Source of the DNA: CAYMAT01 sp964388495
GTDB lineage: Bacteria > Patescibacteriota > Gracilibacteria > Peribacterales > Peribacteraceae
DNA: 15,469 nucleotides
Direction of reading: 5' to 3'
Assembly: GCA_964388495.1 (NCBI GenBank)
Contig: CAYMAT010000034.1
Coordinates: 1-15,469 of the forward strand
Shown: in pieces, positions 7,401 through 12,420 of the stretch
How positions within the stretch are numbered: position 1 is the first letter of the stretch
Layout: each line of letters begins with the position of its first letter
Made by a program: the position numbers and the translations under genes
The notes under the pieces: generated by a model
Told to the model about the DNA's origin: nothing
What the model saw: only the letters and a program-made list of their open reading frames with translations
Database searches by the model: none

Positions 7401-8412
7401 TGTCACTCATCAAAGCATCTCCCACTTTCATCTGGAGATTTTCCCCCTGTGCTCCTACTGCAGCGACACTCTGTTGCACCAAAGTACGGATTTCACCCAT
7501 TAATGAATCGCCGATGGAAGCGATTTCATTTTTGTATGACTGCGTGCCAGGAGTCAGGTCGCGGAGAGTCGGGTGCGCTGCAGAAATTTGTTTACGAAGA
7601 GCGACAATATCTGCGTTATCCGACCCTTCCACCGTTTCTAATTGCTGCAGAAGGAGAAGGGACTGGAGAAGTGCGGTTTTTTCATCTGTATTTTTTACAT
7701 TCTGCTCTAGTAGCGTGGTATTGGACGGAATACTTTTCTGCAACGAACGAAGGGCGGCAAGACGACGATTCGCATACATTCCAGGATATCCACCAGCCTT
7801 CGACTGGGCCTCCAAGGATTCTATGAGAGCAGGATCTTGAATATGCTCCAGAATGGTTTTTCCTCCCATTTTTTCTGTCACAAGATCGTGTGCATTCAGC
7901 GCAATATGCGCGTGTCTTTGAATGTGAGCAAAATCTCTACGGTATGCCACCATTCGCGCATCGATTGTCTGAAGCGCCTGATATCTTTCAAAGAGGGATT
8001 TCTGAGCCAGAGGCATCCCATTTGCAAGAAAAACATCAGTGACAACTCTTTTGTCATTTTCCTGCTGAAATTTGTGTATTCCCTGGATTGCCAATAGACG
8101 ATCGCGCTGGGCACGGAGATAATATACATTCATGATCGAATTGAGACCTACAGATGCATAATTTCCGCGAGCATCTATTGTCTCTTTTTGCAAAGTCTGC
8201 ATTGCAAGCTTTGCCTGTTTATCAATAGCCTCTGTGTCAACAAACATTCTCAGCGTCGCAATTTTTTCGTGAGTCTGAAGTTTGTGACTAACTTCTTCCT
8301 GCTCTTTCTCTGCTATTGATTTTGACTTCTTTTCCACCTGTTCGTCTTCGCCTGGGAGTTTCCCCAGTCGATTCTGCAACTGCTGTGCGTGCTGGCGTAT
8401 GAGCTCCGACAT
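1459..8412 (-). CDS. Giant (2317-aa) helical/repeat protein of unknown function
   Basis: One uninterrupted frame from ATG 8412 to TGA 1461-1459. Residues 1-60 are charged and coiled-coil-like (EEDE/KKSK/EKEQEE), with no signal peptide. Residues 60-700 are mostly amphipathic helix with a Trp/Gly-rich patch at 455-510. Residues 700-1060 mix helices with Gly-rich stretches. Residues 1044-1058, 1129-1172 (TASLLLTAGGAIAGSGGPAG and onward) and 1188-1202 are hydrophobic enough for membrane insertion. From about 1540 the protein becomes beta-rich with degenerate Gly/Trp-containing modules. The last 37 residues are disordered and acidic/Pro-rich. A 27-residue helical unit recurs at 2079-2105 and 2209-2236. 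No enzyme motif was recognised. It starts 25 nt after the 201-aa gene and without a Shine-Dalgarno site. The length and unbroken frame argue for strong selection. A surface, envelope or secreted role is possible but unproven. Confidence 0.93.
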   Translation of the reverse strand: MSELIRQHAQQLQNRLGKLPGEDEQVEKKSKSIAEKEQEEVSHKLQTHEKIATLRMFVDTEAIDKQAKLAMQTLQKETIDARGNYASVGLNSIMNVYYLRAQRDRLLAIQGIHKFQQENDKRVVTDVFLANGMPLAQKSLFERYQALQTIDARMVAYRRDFAHIQRHAHIALNAHDLVTEKMGGKTILEHIQDPALIESLEAQSKAGGYPGMYANRRLAALRSLQKSIPSNTTLLEQNVKNTDEKTALLQSLLLLQQLETVEGSDNADIVALRKQISAAHPTLRDLTPGTQSYKNEIASIGDSLMGEIRTLVQQSVAAVGAQGENLQMKVGDALMSDMHQAITIVAFQKMQDSATGFDSWLPRFQRALNGEMIMQTERATFAGLMLANDLSTGAMHIGSLPYRDVPYTITPQQLVEHQPNPGAQTLLASQWELYRNMLQEYSGSISQIVNRPAQGPILGAWTAWLWNDRGSGLGQAVVDTVGGAVPRTARGISWAAPRMGLAPIRIPWQMLTGNSPTWLSSRIERAEQSFNAQNKNLATVDDAFEDFKKRNSARLGLVDANMKMISLLHENASPENLRLLGRSPESPFAPEPPGGTFSLLKQNFAKGWQDYQKLLKAYEAAGKTGTATQAQAEELVKAYKTTMKTYIDGLINVYHAQLRQLGGDPKNPEKLLQQIAKTPREALEKNRAAHEQLFRVQSLLAGMYVWTLQDMRTSIIPGMMEGNTGLMQDVGHVAATNTAETHIMADIIQGGGITTGLYMLGRLGRMQSTAQAGFGLARVPYLRTLTWGGPQSIPFLGRMGLTGKFLDTTVSSISRFFITASNPLAVGNGLMMPVASTVEAIRMRNAATNIMRIAGSALSDVEKAAQVLEALRDLSPADKLRVWNSALSRSGNTLRGATLTRVINAELYKAAETGVNRLLLANRVVGGTVNMTRPFAAGQNLVQLLDATHNAGAARLGPLYESLRVKVLARAPIAEIRAIEAQINQVLKNQIQMLTKAGVGAEHASLLVRSGVCGSAEQVEAFMARETIHGGALAGAGGRLLRASPLIVLEGYFLYEGVQRLQEERKQRDDLIQQVGKQLAVVDFVKENNNFVRYKPGKPHTPENILCRIAIEDLTAARDGRVNSAGINVAASTASLLLTAGGAIAGSGGPAGWVIGGTVALIGLTAYVASDATEWNTAYTQMANTQGVPSWLFVLLGGAQTLTGRTGIELLHGPNWLSGIFTKEATPEARNRMLFAAVMEHMKPEDRGLMQTVASMGQNDALTGIDSLYPAFVETGRPYFCLNSFNELGRSGGGQGITWQEANNIYIPRPNWVFHDPDHVAIRNIAERTGQFFLSHVLEQHYVRLHALSQANPQNTELRWNVERLGKMQIFGRPLSDVVNPQGIQILTKIQSETVPAGTTRAAQIMNSVTQQVMKATLTRQAAAFTGTDGSSATGEGSRTVRIPAEYGGNPWLLVTEKQSAEYKKNIADVAENNRRTYETGGKILLDPPSRPRFQPFTINVPGVPGSFNILNTGFANPNIGSPLESTDPNPFQLLQLLRTTDDQPGIVPVELTGDQAREKISDESAGIALDAWNKDKSLSLVGYRGIGTRNNVPIFSSDSLPYAQALMPQLTNDLPAEPALQGREKNVRINSLSLHDMGSVGGRGLSVQMIHYAMLDGNGNTVRNVTLARTWQMQEEQPQWQHAFPWRELTGQNAKEAVSMQNELFREEKIDINSPGAEVSERQKSAAESIFQALGVRSQNGVFSMENMSFRWSDSAKKWEMSQGGEAYAPASTLVQGGTEVRAAATMLARVNGGDIRSVEKTAESISIGRALLAQAGAVESTAAGTKIYSLRQGPGPYLVPFSARINPEGQWEVKMSTIGEQDVVQNSTNASAEWHAAGAALRADVISVPDSVRPTVRYFRNQVNMLSSGLAAANKGSMTLLQSLSEETPETRLLESQYQYLRGVLGATVSGDASTGEIFTVTTTWQMQPQSLRFKNSPQGWQVQVGTSTTWESIASVNLLSRFPMSSNEMEEKRNLLAKWDEALRSLQGATASAMEMSMVVDSLEVMQTLRSRAGGLKSQFYEFVGGGAMAQAENELSSIQKIIADQPESVRPQLWARLHDYYSGAELGSREGRFQLRRVEGTSVIITYQTHQNTRNELVASPTGIEIRRNVPNAPNAAPPGQPAFWQDVSPEIGKQYTALLNSVIETVRSGSGSLESRLSTAQKALSELVKAINDQPEPVRQKLWITLRQRIYSQPFATSYHTNAGHFDIITSGSTEQVHLELRLDQRSNSIEIHQRPGRPRPPSAPASSIQENNTDEENNDVNPLPYGGRNSR
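1705..1788 (-). repeat. Giant-protein helical repeat, copy 2
   Basis: Encodes residues 2209-2236, including AINDQPEPVRQKLWITLRQR. It matches copy 1 (residues 2079-2105) at DQPE-VR--LW--L plus conservative changes, 130 residues downstream. The DNA is also visibly related. Confidence 0.75.
2098..2178 (-). repeat. Giant-protein helical repeat, copy 1
   Basis: Encodes residues 2079-2105, including IIADQPESVRPQLWARLHDY. It is the partner of the unit at 1705-1788. A weaker third relative (VPDSVRPTVRYF) lies at residues 1890-1901. Confidence 0.75.
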
Positions 8413-8437
8413 TTGTGTTTGTGTAATAAGTTAAAGT

Positions 8438-9043
8438 TCAGTTCGGTATACCCAATATTGGGCCAGTATTCTGGGGTATTGGGGCAGGTGTCATCGCAGG
8501 AACTCCTGCACCTCCGCTTGCGGGCGATAGGCCAGGATACGTAAATGCTTCAGGCTGCGCCAGAACTCTGCCCGCATCCTGTATCTGCATAGCCGTGTCC
8601 ACAGCAGCACCTGCTCGAGTTGCGGCAACGCCCAGAAATTGGTTATACAACCAGTATCCCAATAATCCGACCCCTGTTGCTACAGTTGCCCACCGCGCAA
8701 TTTTCCCCAGAGTTGGAACCTTATTGAACGTCACTGCATTCACCACACCCTCTACGGGTTTTGCTGTAATCCATTTACCAAACGTCCCCATGACCGGACT
8801 ATCTGAGCTGTAGATATATTCGTCGATCCATTTTCCAAAAGCACCCTTCTGCTGCTCGATTTTCTTCGGACTAGACACTTGTTCAGGTGCACCAGTGCGG
8901 ATACCTGTTTCCTGATTACTTGAACGCACACCGGCATCTAGTGTTTTTAACTGCTCAGATGTAGAGACTCTCTCCGGGAGCTCCATATTCGGAATTTCTG
9001 GCTTCATTTGCTTTTTCATAGGCTTGGGATTCATGGAGGACAT
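8438..9043 (-). CDS. 201-aa single-TM protein, function unknown (giant-protein partner)
   Basis: ATG at 9043, stop at 8438. Residues 1-65 are polar, Met/Pro/Lys-rich and probably disordered. FGKWI occurs twice, at 69-73 and 88-92, in a short duplicated amphipathic unit. Residues 117-142 (ATVATGVGLLGYWLYNQFLG) form one transmembrane helix. The tail is Gly/Pro/Ala-rich (SPASGGAGVPAMTPAPIP). It starts 9 nt after the 140-aa stop and ends 25 nt before the giant ATG, so the three genes are surely co-transcribed. Residues 99-119 (VVNAVTFNKVPTLGKIARWA) resemble giant residues 477-495 (VVDTVGGAVPRTARGISWA). The start lacks a Shine-Dalgarno site (upstream is pyrimidine-rich CCCCTTCCT), and M4 is an alternative start. 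No family recognised. Confidence 0.82.
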   Translation of the reverse strand: MSSMNPKPMKKQMKPEIPNMELPERVSTSEQLKTLDAGVRSSNQETGIRTGAPEQVSSPKKIEQQKGAFGKWIDEYIYSSDSPVMGTFGKWITAKPVEGVVNAVTFNKVPTLGKIARWATVATGVGLLGYWLYNQFLGVAATRAGAAVDTAMQIQDAGRVLAQPEAFTYPGLSPASGGAGVPAMTPAPIPQNTGPILGIPN

Positions 9044-9052
9044 AGGAAGGGG

Positions 9053-9475
9053 TTATTGATTGAATGACCGTAGGAGTCCATGACGGATATAGCTCAGCTG
9101 AGATAATGCAAATGCATCATCTGGAGTGTTAACTCCCTGTAAAGCCATAGATATCATCAAGCTGAAAACCGTCGGCCCCCACGCAAATGCCAATTCGGTA
9201 AGATCTTCCTTGGAAAGGCCAGAGAGATCCATTGTTTCAGACAACTTAGCGACTTCCTCTGCGGAAAGTTTTTTCTTCTGTGATTCATCCTGCAGTTTTT
9301 TTAATCCTGGATGACTGATCTTCATGCTCTTCATCCGCACGGCCATCTTCTCCTCCGTATCCGTAAACGTGAGCGTCTCCTCCTCAACTTTCACTCCGCC
9401 GCGGACGGCCTCCGGCAACTTTTCAAAAACCGCGCGTTCTGCCTTGGTGAGATAGAGAACCGGAGTGTTGGGCAT
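9053..9475 (-). CDS. 140-aa helical protein, function unknown (first gene of giant-protein unit)
   Basis: ATG 9475 to TAA 9055-9053. Residues 1-50 (VLYLTKAERAVFEKLPEAVR, then a short beta-like VKVEEETLTFTD) are followed by a Lys-rich helical stretch at 55-75 and helices ending in an amphipathic WGPTVFSLMISMALQG segment (about 99-114). There is no signal peptide or clear membrane span. It is acidic/basic mixed and probably cytosolic. It precedes the 201-aa gene by 9 nt. The gap to pyrC (96 nt) holds an extended -10-like box, so this is probably the promoter-proximal gene of the unit. Upstream of the start is CTACCTCTT, with no Shine-Dalgarno site. I recognise no family. A small adaptor or chaperone for the giant protein is only a guess. 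Confidence 0.8.
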   Translation of the reverse strand: MPNTPVLYLTKAERAVFEKLPEAVRGGVKVEEETLTFTDTEEKMAVRMKSMKISHPGLKKLQDESQKKKLSAEEVAKLSETMDLSGLSKEDLTELAFAWGPTVFSLMISMALQGVNTPDDAFALSQLSYIRHGLLRSFNQ

Positions 9476-9505
9476 AAGAGGTAGTGGATGTCAGATATGT
9501 CTAAA

Positions 9506-9511
9506 ATTCTA
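9506..9511 (-). promoter_or_regulatory. Possible extended -10 box upstream of the 140-aa gene
   Basis: The minus strand reads TGCTAGAAT, an extended -10 (TGn plus TAGAAT, 5 of 6), in the 96-nt gap after pyrC. Predicted transcription would start about 24 nt before the 140-aa ATG. No convincing -35 is present, as can be the case for extended -10 promoters. Confidence 0.35.
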
Positions 9512-9571
9512 GCAGAAAACGCCTTTTTGGGGCATTGCGCCACCCCAGCAAACAGTATGCAGTACTACTTT

Positions 9572-10876
9572 CTACCGGATCACCCGCACCACCCTTCCTA
9601 CCACTTTTTTGCCCTCAAATGGGCTCCATCCACACTTGCTGTGCAGATCTTTAGCCTGAATTGTCCATTGGGCATCTGGATCCACTAGGGCGATGTCTGC
9701 GTGCGCGCCTTCTGCAATTCCCGACTTTCCGAGGCTAAAAATGCGGTTGGGATTGGCAAAGCAAAGCCGGTAGAGATCACTGACCGCTAATCGCTTATCG
9801 CTTATCGCCGACAGCATCAGCGGAATCATTGTCTCCACTCCGGGCACGCCGCTGGGAATTTTACTCAACTCCGTCGCTTTTTTTTCGTCCAGCGTGTGCG
9901 GCGCATGATCGGTAGAAACACAGTCGATGGTTCCGTCTGCGATGCCGGCCCAGAGAGCGTCCACATGTTCACGCGAGCGCAGCGGCGGATTCATTTTCCC
10001 CAATGCACCCAGCGTCTTGTAGTCGTCCGTGGAGAAGAAAAGATGATGCGGAGTCACCTCGCACGTGACGGGGAGTCCTTGTTTTTTCGCCTCGCGGACC
10101 AGTGCCACTCCCTGCGCCGTGGAGATATGCGCGATATGCAATTTGTTCCCGTGCTCAGATGCAAGTTGGATGGCCTGCTTCACCGCCTTTTCCTCGCTCT
10201 CCGGCGGACGCATGAAAGAGTGTTCTTCTATCGAACTCATCGCTGATCGCTGATCGCTGATCGCTTTATTCATCTCCGCATCTTCACAATGACACACCGT
10301 CACAATATTGAGCTCGGCACACGTCTCAAACGCATGCTCGATCACCGCAATGTCCGCACCCTGGTCGCCCGTGGAATGGTCGAAAAAGATCTTGAGTCCG
10401 GAGCAGCGCTTTTTCAGTTCCGTAAGCGCCGGATCGGTGAAGAGCCGATGAAGCTGATCGATGTGCTCTCTTTTTGTTGCTCCAAAGAAAAACCGTATAT
10501 CAATGGCTTGCTGCTTGTTGCTTATTGCTAACTGCTCGGCCCTTCGCACCTTGTCCGCGAATGCATCGACGGAATTTGTCGGCGGAACGGTGTTGGGCAT
10601 CTCGCATACGGTGGTGACTCCGCCGGCCAGCGCTGACACCGATTCCGATTGCATGTCCGCCTTGTGCGTGAGTCCCGGTTCGCGGAAATGCACGTGGCAG
10701 TCAATGAAGCCGGGGAAGATGAGGAGCCCCTTGGCGTCGATGATTTCTGCTTCGACTGATCGCTGATCACTGATCGCTGATGCCTTCGTCACGATTCCGT
10801 CCTCGATCATCACGTCCATTTTCTTTTCTCCCTTTTCCGTAACCACCGTGCCGCCGCGGATGAGAATAGATCCCAT
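9572..10876 (-). CDS. pyrC: Dihydroorotase
   Basis: 434 residues from ATG 10876 (MGSILIRGGT, the usual dihydroorotase opening). The frame extends upstream to ATG 10903 and TTG 10924, but those add non-conserved residues and run towards an inverted repeat. Motifs of the amidohydrolase superfamily: H61/H63 with R65 in HVHFREPG, N95 in MPNT, H197 in CHCED, H250 in AHISTAQG, H278 in TPHH, and D323 in STDHAPH. It is a zinc enzyme of de novo pyrimidine synthesis (N-carbamoyl-aspartate to dihydroorotate), cytosolic, acting directly after PyrB. Four loops carry AISDQRS-like peptides encoded by 7-bp tandem arrays (residues about 34-40, 117-123, 205-211, 357-363). All catalytic residues remain, so the enzyme is probably active. 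An allantoinase or hydantoinase is unlikely given FREPG and adjacent pyrB. Confidence 0.95.
   Translation of the reverse strand: MGSILIRGGTVVTEKGEKKMDVMIEDGIVTKASAISDQRSVEAEIIDAKGLLIFPGFIDCHVHFREPGLTHKADMQSESVSALAGGVTTVCEMPNTVPPTNSVDAFADKVRRAEQLAISNKQQAIDIRFFFGATKREHIDQLHRLFTDPALTELKKRCSGLKIFFDHSTGDQGADIAVIEHAFETCAELNIVTVCHCEDAEMNKAISDQRSAMSSIEEHSFMRPPESEEKAVKQAIQLASEHGNKLHIAHISTAQGVALVREAKKQGLPVTCEVTPHHLFFSTDDYKTLGALGKMNPPLRSREHVDALWAGIADGTIDCVSTDHAPHTLDEKKATELSKIPSGVPGVETMIPLMLSAISDKRLAVSDLYRLCFANPNRIFSLGKSGIAEGAHADIALVDPDAQWTIQAKDLHSKCGWSPFEGKKVVGRVVRVIR
9785..9805. repeat. Heptanucleotide tandem array 1 in pyrC
   Basis: CGCTAAT CGCTTAT CGCTTAT on the plus strand, read by pyrC as AISDKRLAVS (residues 357-366). 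Confidence 0.75.
10241..10268. repeat. Heptanucleotide tandem array 2 in pyrC
   Basis: Three exact CGCTGAT copies (10241-10261) plus a degenerate fourth (CGCTTTA). Read by pyrC as AISDQRSAMS (residues 205-214). Confidence 0.85.
10505..10539. repeat. Heptanucleotide tandem array 3 in pyrC (diverged)
   Basis: Five diverged 7-mers with core (T/G)GCT: GGCTTGC, TGCTTGT, TGCTTAT, TGCTAAC, TGCTCGG. Read by pyrC as EQLAISNKQQAID. Confidence 0.65.
10754..10781. repeat. Heptanucleotide tandem array 4 in pyrC
   Basis: Four 7-mers: GACTGAT, CGCTGAT, CACTGAT, CGCTGAT. Read by pyrC as SAISDQRSVE (residues 33-42). Confidence 0.8.
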
Positions 10877-10883
10877 GGAAGAA

Positions 10884-10889
10884 ATAATA
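10884..10889 (-). promoter_or_regulatory. Possible -10 box (TATTAT) for pyrC
   Basis: TATTAT on the minus strand ends 7 nt before ATG 10876, allowing a leaderless pyrC transcript independent of pyrB. The -35 region is poor. Confidence 0.3.
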
Positions 10890-10910
10890 CCTCTCTTTGG
10901 CATGAAGAAG

Positions 10911-10932
10911 TACCGAAGAAACAAGGAACAAA
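10911..10932 (+). repeat. Left inverted repeat of the S23 element
   Basis: Complementary to 11385-11406 with a single mismatch. It lies just upstream of the pyrC start region. Confidence 0.8.
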
Positions 10933-10937
10933 TATAA

Positions 10938-11339
10938 TCAAGAAATCAATGTATCAATATTCGAACTAGTTTTTGTATTCTTATTTTTGAAATTCCGGAG
11001 AATGACACTAAAAATGCGGACTAACTGATGAGCCTCATCAATGAGCGTCTGCTGTACTGATTTCAACTCTTTAGACACTTCCGGCAATGATAAAAGCGAC
11101 AACCACAGGCGACTTTCTTTCGCCTCTTTTAAACAAATGCGAACTCTCATAGCAAAATCTTTCGACCCCAGCGCTTCGTTTGCCTCAATATAATTGGCAG
11201 CTACGGATCCAGAGGAACGGACGAGCTGGGGAATATCTTCACTGTTAGACAGTGATTTAGGAATTTGGACGACAAATTCCCGAACATTCCTGGCAAAACG
11301 GGCTGTGCGTTCTTCGAGATCGAATCTTTGAGAAGTCAT
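10938..11339 (-). CDS. Four-helix-bundle protein, S23 / 23S rRNA intervening-sequence protein family
   Basis: 133 residues from ATG 11339 to TGA 10940-10938, a normal length for the family. The signature block is present: QLVRSSGSVAANYIEANEAL (39-58), then a helix with ESRLWLSLLSL (75-85). It matches the R-S-x-S-x-x-A-N-x-x-E pattern and following E/W helix of S23 proteins. Four amphipathic helices are visible (about 8-28, 35-58, 61-85, 90-118) with a polar, disordered tail (NKNTKTSSN). The fold is shared with Avd, the accessory protein of diversity-generating retroelements, but no reverse transcriptase is here. Known relatives form pentameric basic bundles; the molecular role is unclear. It lies inside inverted repeats between pyrB and pyrC and is more AT-rich than both. 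There is no Shine-Dalgarno site. Confidence 0.88.
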   Translation of the reverse strand: MTSQRFDLEERTARFARNVREFVVQIPKSLSNSEDIPQLVRSSGSVAANYIEANEALGSKDFAMRVRICLKEAKESRLWLSLLSLPEVSKELKSVQQTLIDEAHQLVRIFSVILRNFKNKNTKTSSNIDTLIS

Positions 11340-11384
11340 GCAAATATTTTGAATGTTCGTTATTAAAAATCATTGAATCATTTC

Positions 11385-11406
11385 TTTGTTTCTTGTTTCT
11401 TCGGTA
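11385..11406 (-). repeat. Right inverted repeat of the S23 element
   Basis: Reverse complement matches 10911-10932 at 21 of 22 positions. It lies 50 nt after the pyrB stop. Confidence 0.8.
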
Positions 11407-11436
11407 ATTTTTAGGCTTACCAAAAATACAAATTCA

Positions 11437-11456
11437 GTTCTATCCCATTCTAGAAC
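11437..11456 (-). terminator. Weak stem-loop directly after pyrB
   Basis: GTTCTA (11437-11442) pairs with TAGAAC (11451-11456) around an 8-nt loop immediately after the pyrB stop. On the minus strand an interrupted T-rich stretch (TTTGTATTTTT) follows. The stem is short and AT-rich, so it may be a weak terminator, an mRNA 3' stabiliser, or chance. Confidence 0.3.
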
Positions 11457-12371
11457 CTACTGATTCAGGAGCAGCTTCAAGAGCGCCATACGCACGGGGA
11501 CACCGTTTCCCACTTGGCGGAAATACGCGGCGTTCTGGAGACTGTCCACATCGGTCGTGATTTCTCCCACGCGCGGGAGCGGATGCAGGACGATGCCTTT
11601 CTTTCCCTTCAGCATGGAGGCCTGCAGAATGTACTTGAGCTTGAGACGCTCGTACTCCGCAGGGTCCTGGAAGCGCTCCTTCTGCACGCGCGTCATGTAA
11701 ATCACGTCGCAGTCCAGCGCCGCCTTGATATCGTCGGTTTCCGCAAAGGCAAGCCCTTTATCCTTGTAGAAGCTGGTGACTTTTTCCGGCATGCTCAGCT
11801 CCTTGGGGGAGACGAGCGTGAAGCGGATGTTCTTGAAGAGACCCAGCACGTAACTGAGCGAGTGCACCGTGCGTCCGTAGCGCAGGTCACCCACCATCGC
11901 GATGTGGATACCGTCGATACCACCAAGTTCCTTTTGAATGGTGTAGAGATCCAGGAGCGCCTGCGTGGGGTGCTGGCCCGGCCCGTCCCCCGCGTTGATG
12001 AACGGAACGGGACTGACGGACGCGGCGACATCGGCCGACCCCTGTTCCGGGTGCCGCATGGCGATGATGTCCGCATACCGGCCCACCACGTTCATCGTGT
12101 CTTCGATCGTTTCCCCTTTATAGAGCGAACTGAACTGGATGCCTTCCGCGGAAATCACTTGGCCGCCCAGGCGCAGCATGGCGGTCTCAAAACTGAGACG
12201 CGTGCGCGTGCTGGGTTCGTAAAAAAGGGCTGCGAGGATTTTGCCGTGCAGTTCGTCGTTACCCCCTTTCTCCAGAACCTTGTCCATGCGGGCCGCCTCC
12301 TTAAGAATCACTTCCACATCCTTTTTACTCAATTGTTTGGTGGAGGTGAGGTGCCGGAAGGAGAGTGTCAT
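11457..12371 (-). CDS. pyrB: Aspartate carbamoyltransferase, catalytic chain
   Basis: 304 residues from ATG 12371 (MTLSFRHLTSTKQL), the usual length. The frame extends 9 codons further upstream to 12398, but ATG 12371 matches the family opening. Carbamoyl-phosphate site: STRTR at 54-58 within FYEPSTRTRLSFE. K85 lies in the 80s loop (SSLYKGE), H134 in GDGPGQHPTQALLD, and the aspartate-binding region is TRVQKERF (227-234). HPLPR (263-267) is followed by the C-terminal helix. It makes N-carbamoyl-aspartate in UMP synthesis, upstream of PyrC on the same strand. No regulatory chain (pyrI) is in the window. It is separated from pyrC by the S23 element. A TAGACC-16-TACAAT promoter-like pair ends 8 nt before the ATG. 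Confidence 0.96.
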   Translation of the reverse strand: MTLSFRHLTSTKQLSKKDVEVILKEAARMDKVLEKGGNDELHGKILAALFYEPSTRTRLSFETAMLRLGGQVISAEGIQFSSLYKGETIEDTMNVVGRYADIIAMRHPEQGSADVAASVSPVPFINAGDGPGQHPTQALLDLYTIQKELGGIDGIHIAMVGDLRYGRTVHSLSYVLGLFKNIRFTLVSPKELSMPEKVTSFYKDKGLAFAETDDIKAALDCDVIYMTRVQKERFQDPAEYERLKLKYILQASMLKGKKGIVLHPLPRVGEITTDVDSLQNAAYFRQVGNGVPVRMALLKLLLNQ

Positions 12372-12379
12372 GCAAAAGA

Positions 12380-12407
12380 ATTGTAGCGCGTATGACAAAA
12401 AGGTCTA
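12380..12407 (-). promoter_or_regulatory. Candidate pyrB promoter
   Basis: Minus strand: TAGACC (12407-12402, 4 of 6), 16-nt spacer, TACAAT (12385-12380, 5 of 6). The predicted transcription start is within a few nt of the pyrB ATG at 12371, so the mRNA would be leaderless. The divergent 92-aa gene starts only 49 nt away, so the site probably serves a compact divergent promoter. Confidence 0.45.
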
Positions 12408-12420
12408 CCATTGCCGACCA

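Larger units (their letters stand above)
10911..11406. mobile_element. IVS-like element: four-helix-bundle ORF in 22-bp inverted repeats
   Basis: 10911-10932 and 11385-11406 are inverted repeats matching at 21 of 22 positions (TACCGAAGAAACAAGGAACA on the left). They enclose only the S23-family gene, within 6 nt of its stop and 45 nt of its start. Each repeat has TA at its outer end, and sequence outside shows no similarity, so the boundary is sharp. The inner flanks share a weaker AGAAAT/TCAATG similarity. S23 ORFs are known from intervening sequences in 23S rRNA genes, whose ends also pair. This copy lies between pyrB and pyrC. Mobility is inferred. Confidence 0.6.

Noticed and set aside
1459..8412. 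Giant protein as a phage tape-measure protein
   Set aside because: Length, helices and hydrophobic segments fit loosely, but no phage genes are nearby and the C-terminal beta repeats do not fit.
9523..9550. Hairpin after pyrC as a terminator
   Set aside because: TGGGGT/GCCCCA forms a 6-bp stem, but on the pyrC strand it is followed by A-rich sequence, not a T run.
9785..10781. Heptamer arrays as a CRISPR or replication iterons
   Set aside because: The units are 7 bp without spacers and lie inside a functional coding frame, so neither fits.
10938..11339. S23 gene as an Avd protein of a diversity-generating retroelement
   Set aside because: No reverse transcriptase or template/variable repeat pair is in the window. 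The inverted repeats and sequence fit the S23 family better.
11514..12386. 290-codon plus-strand ORF opposite pyrB
   Set aside because: pyrB carries every catalytic motif on the minus strand. This frame is a mirror artefact rich in His/Arg/Glu.
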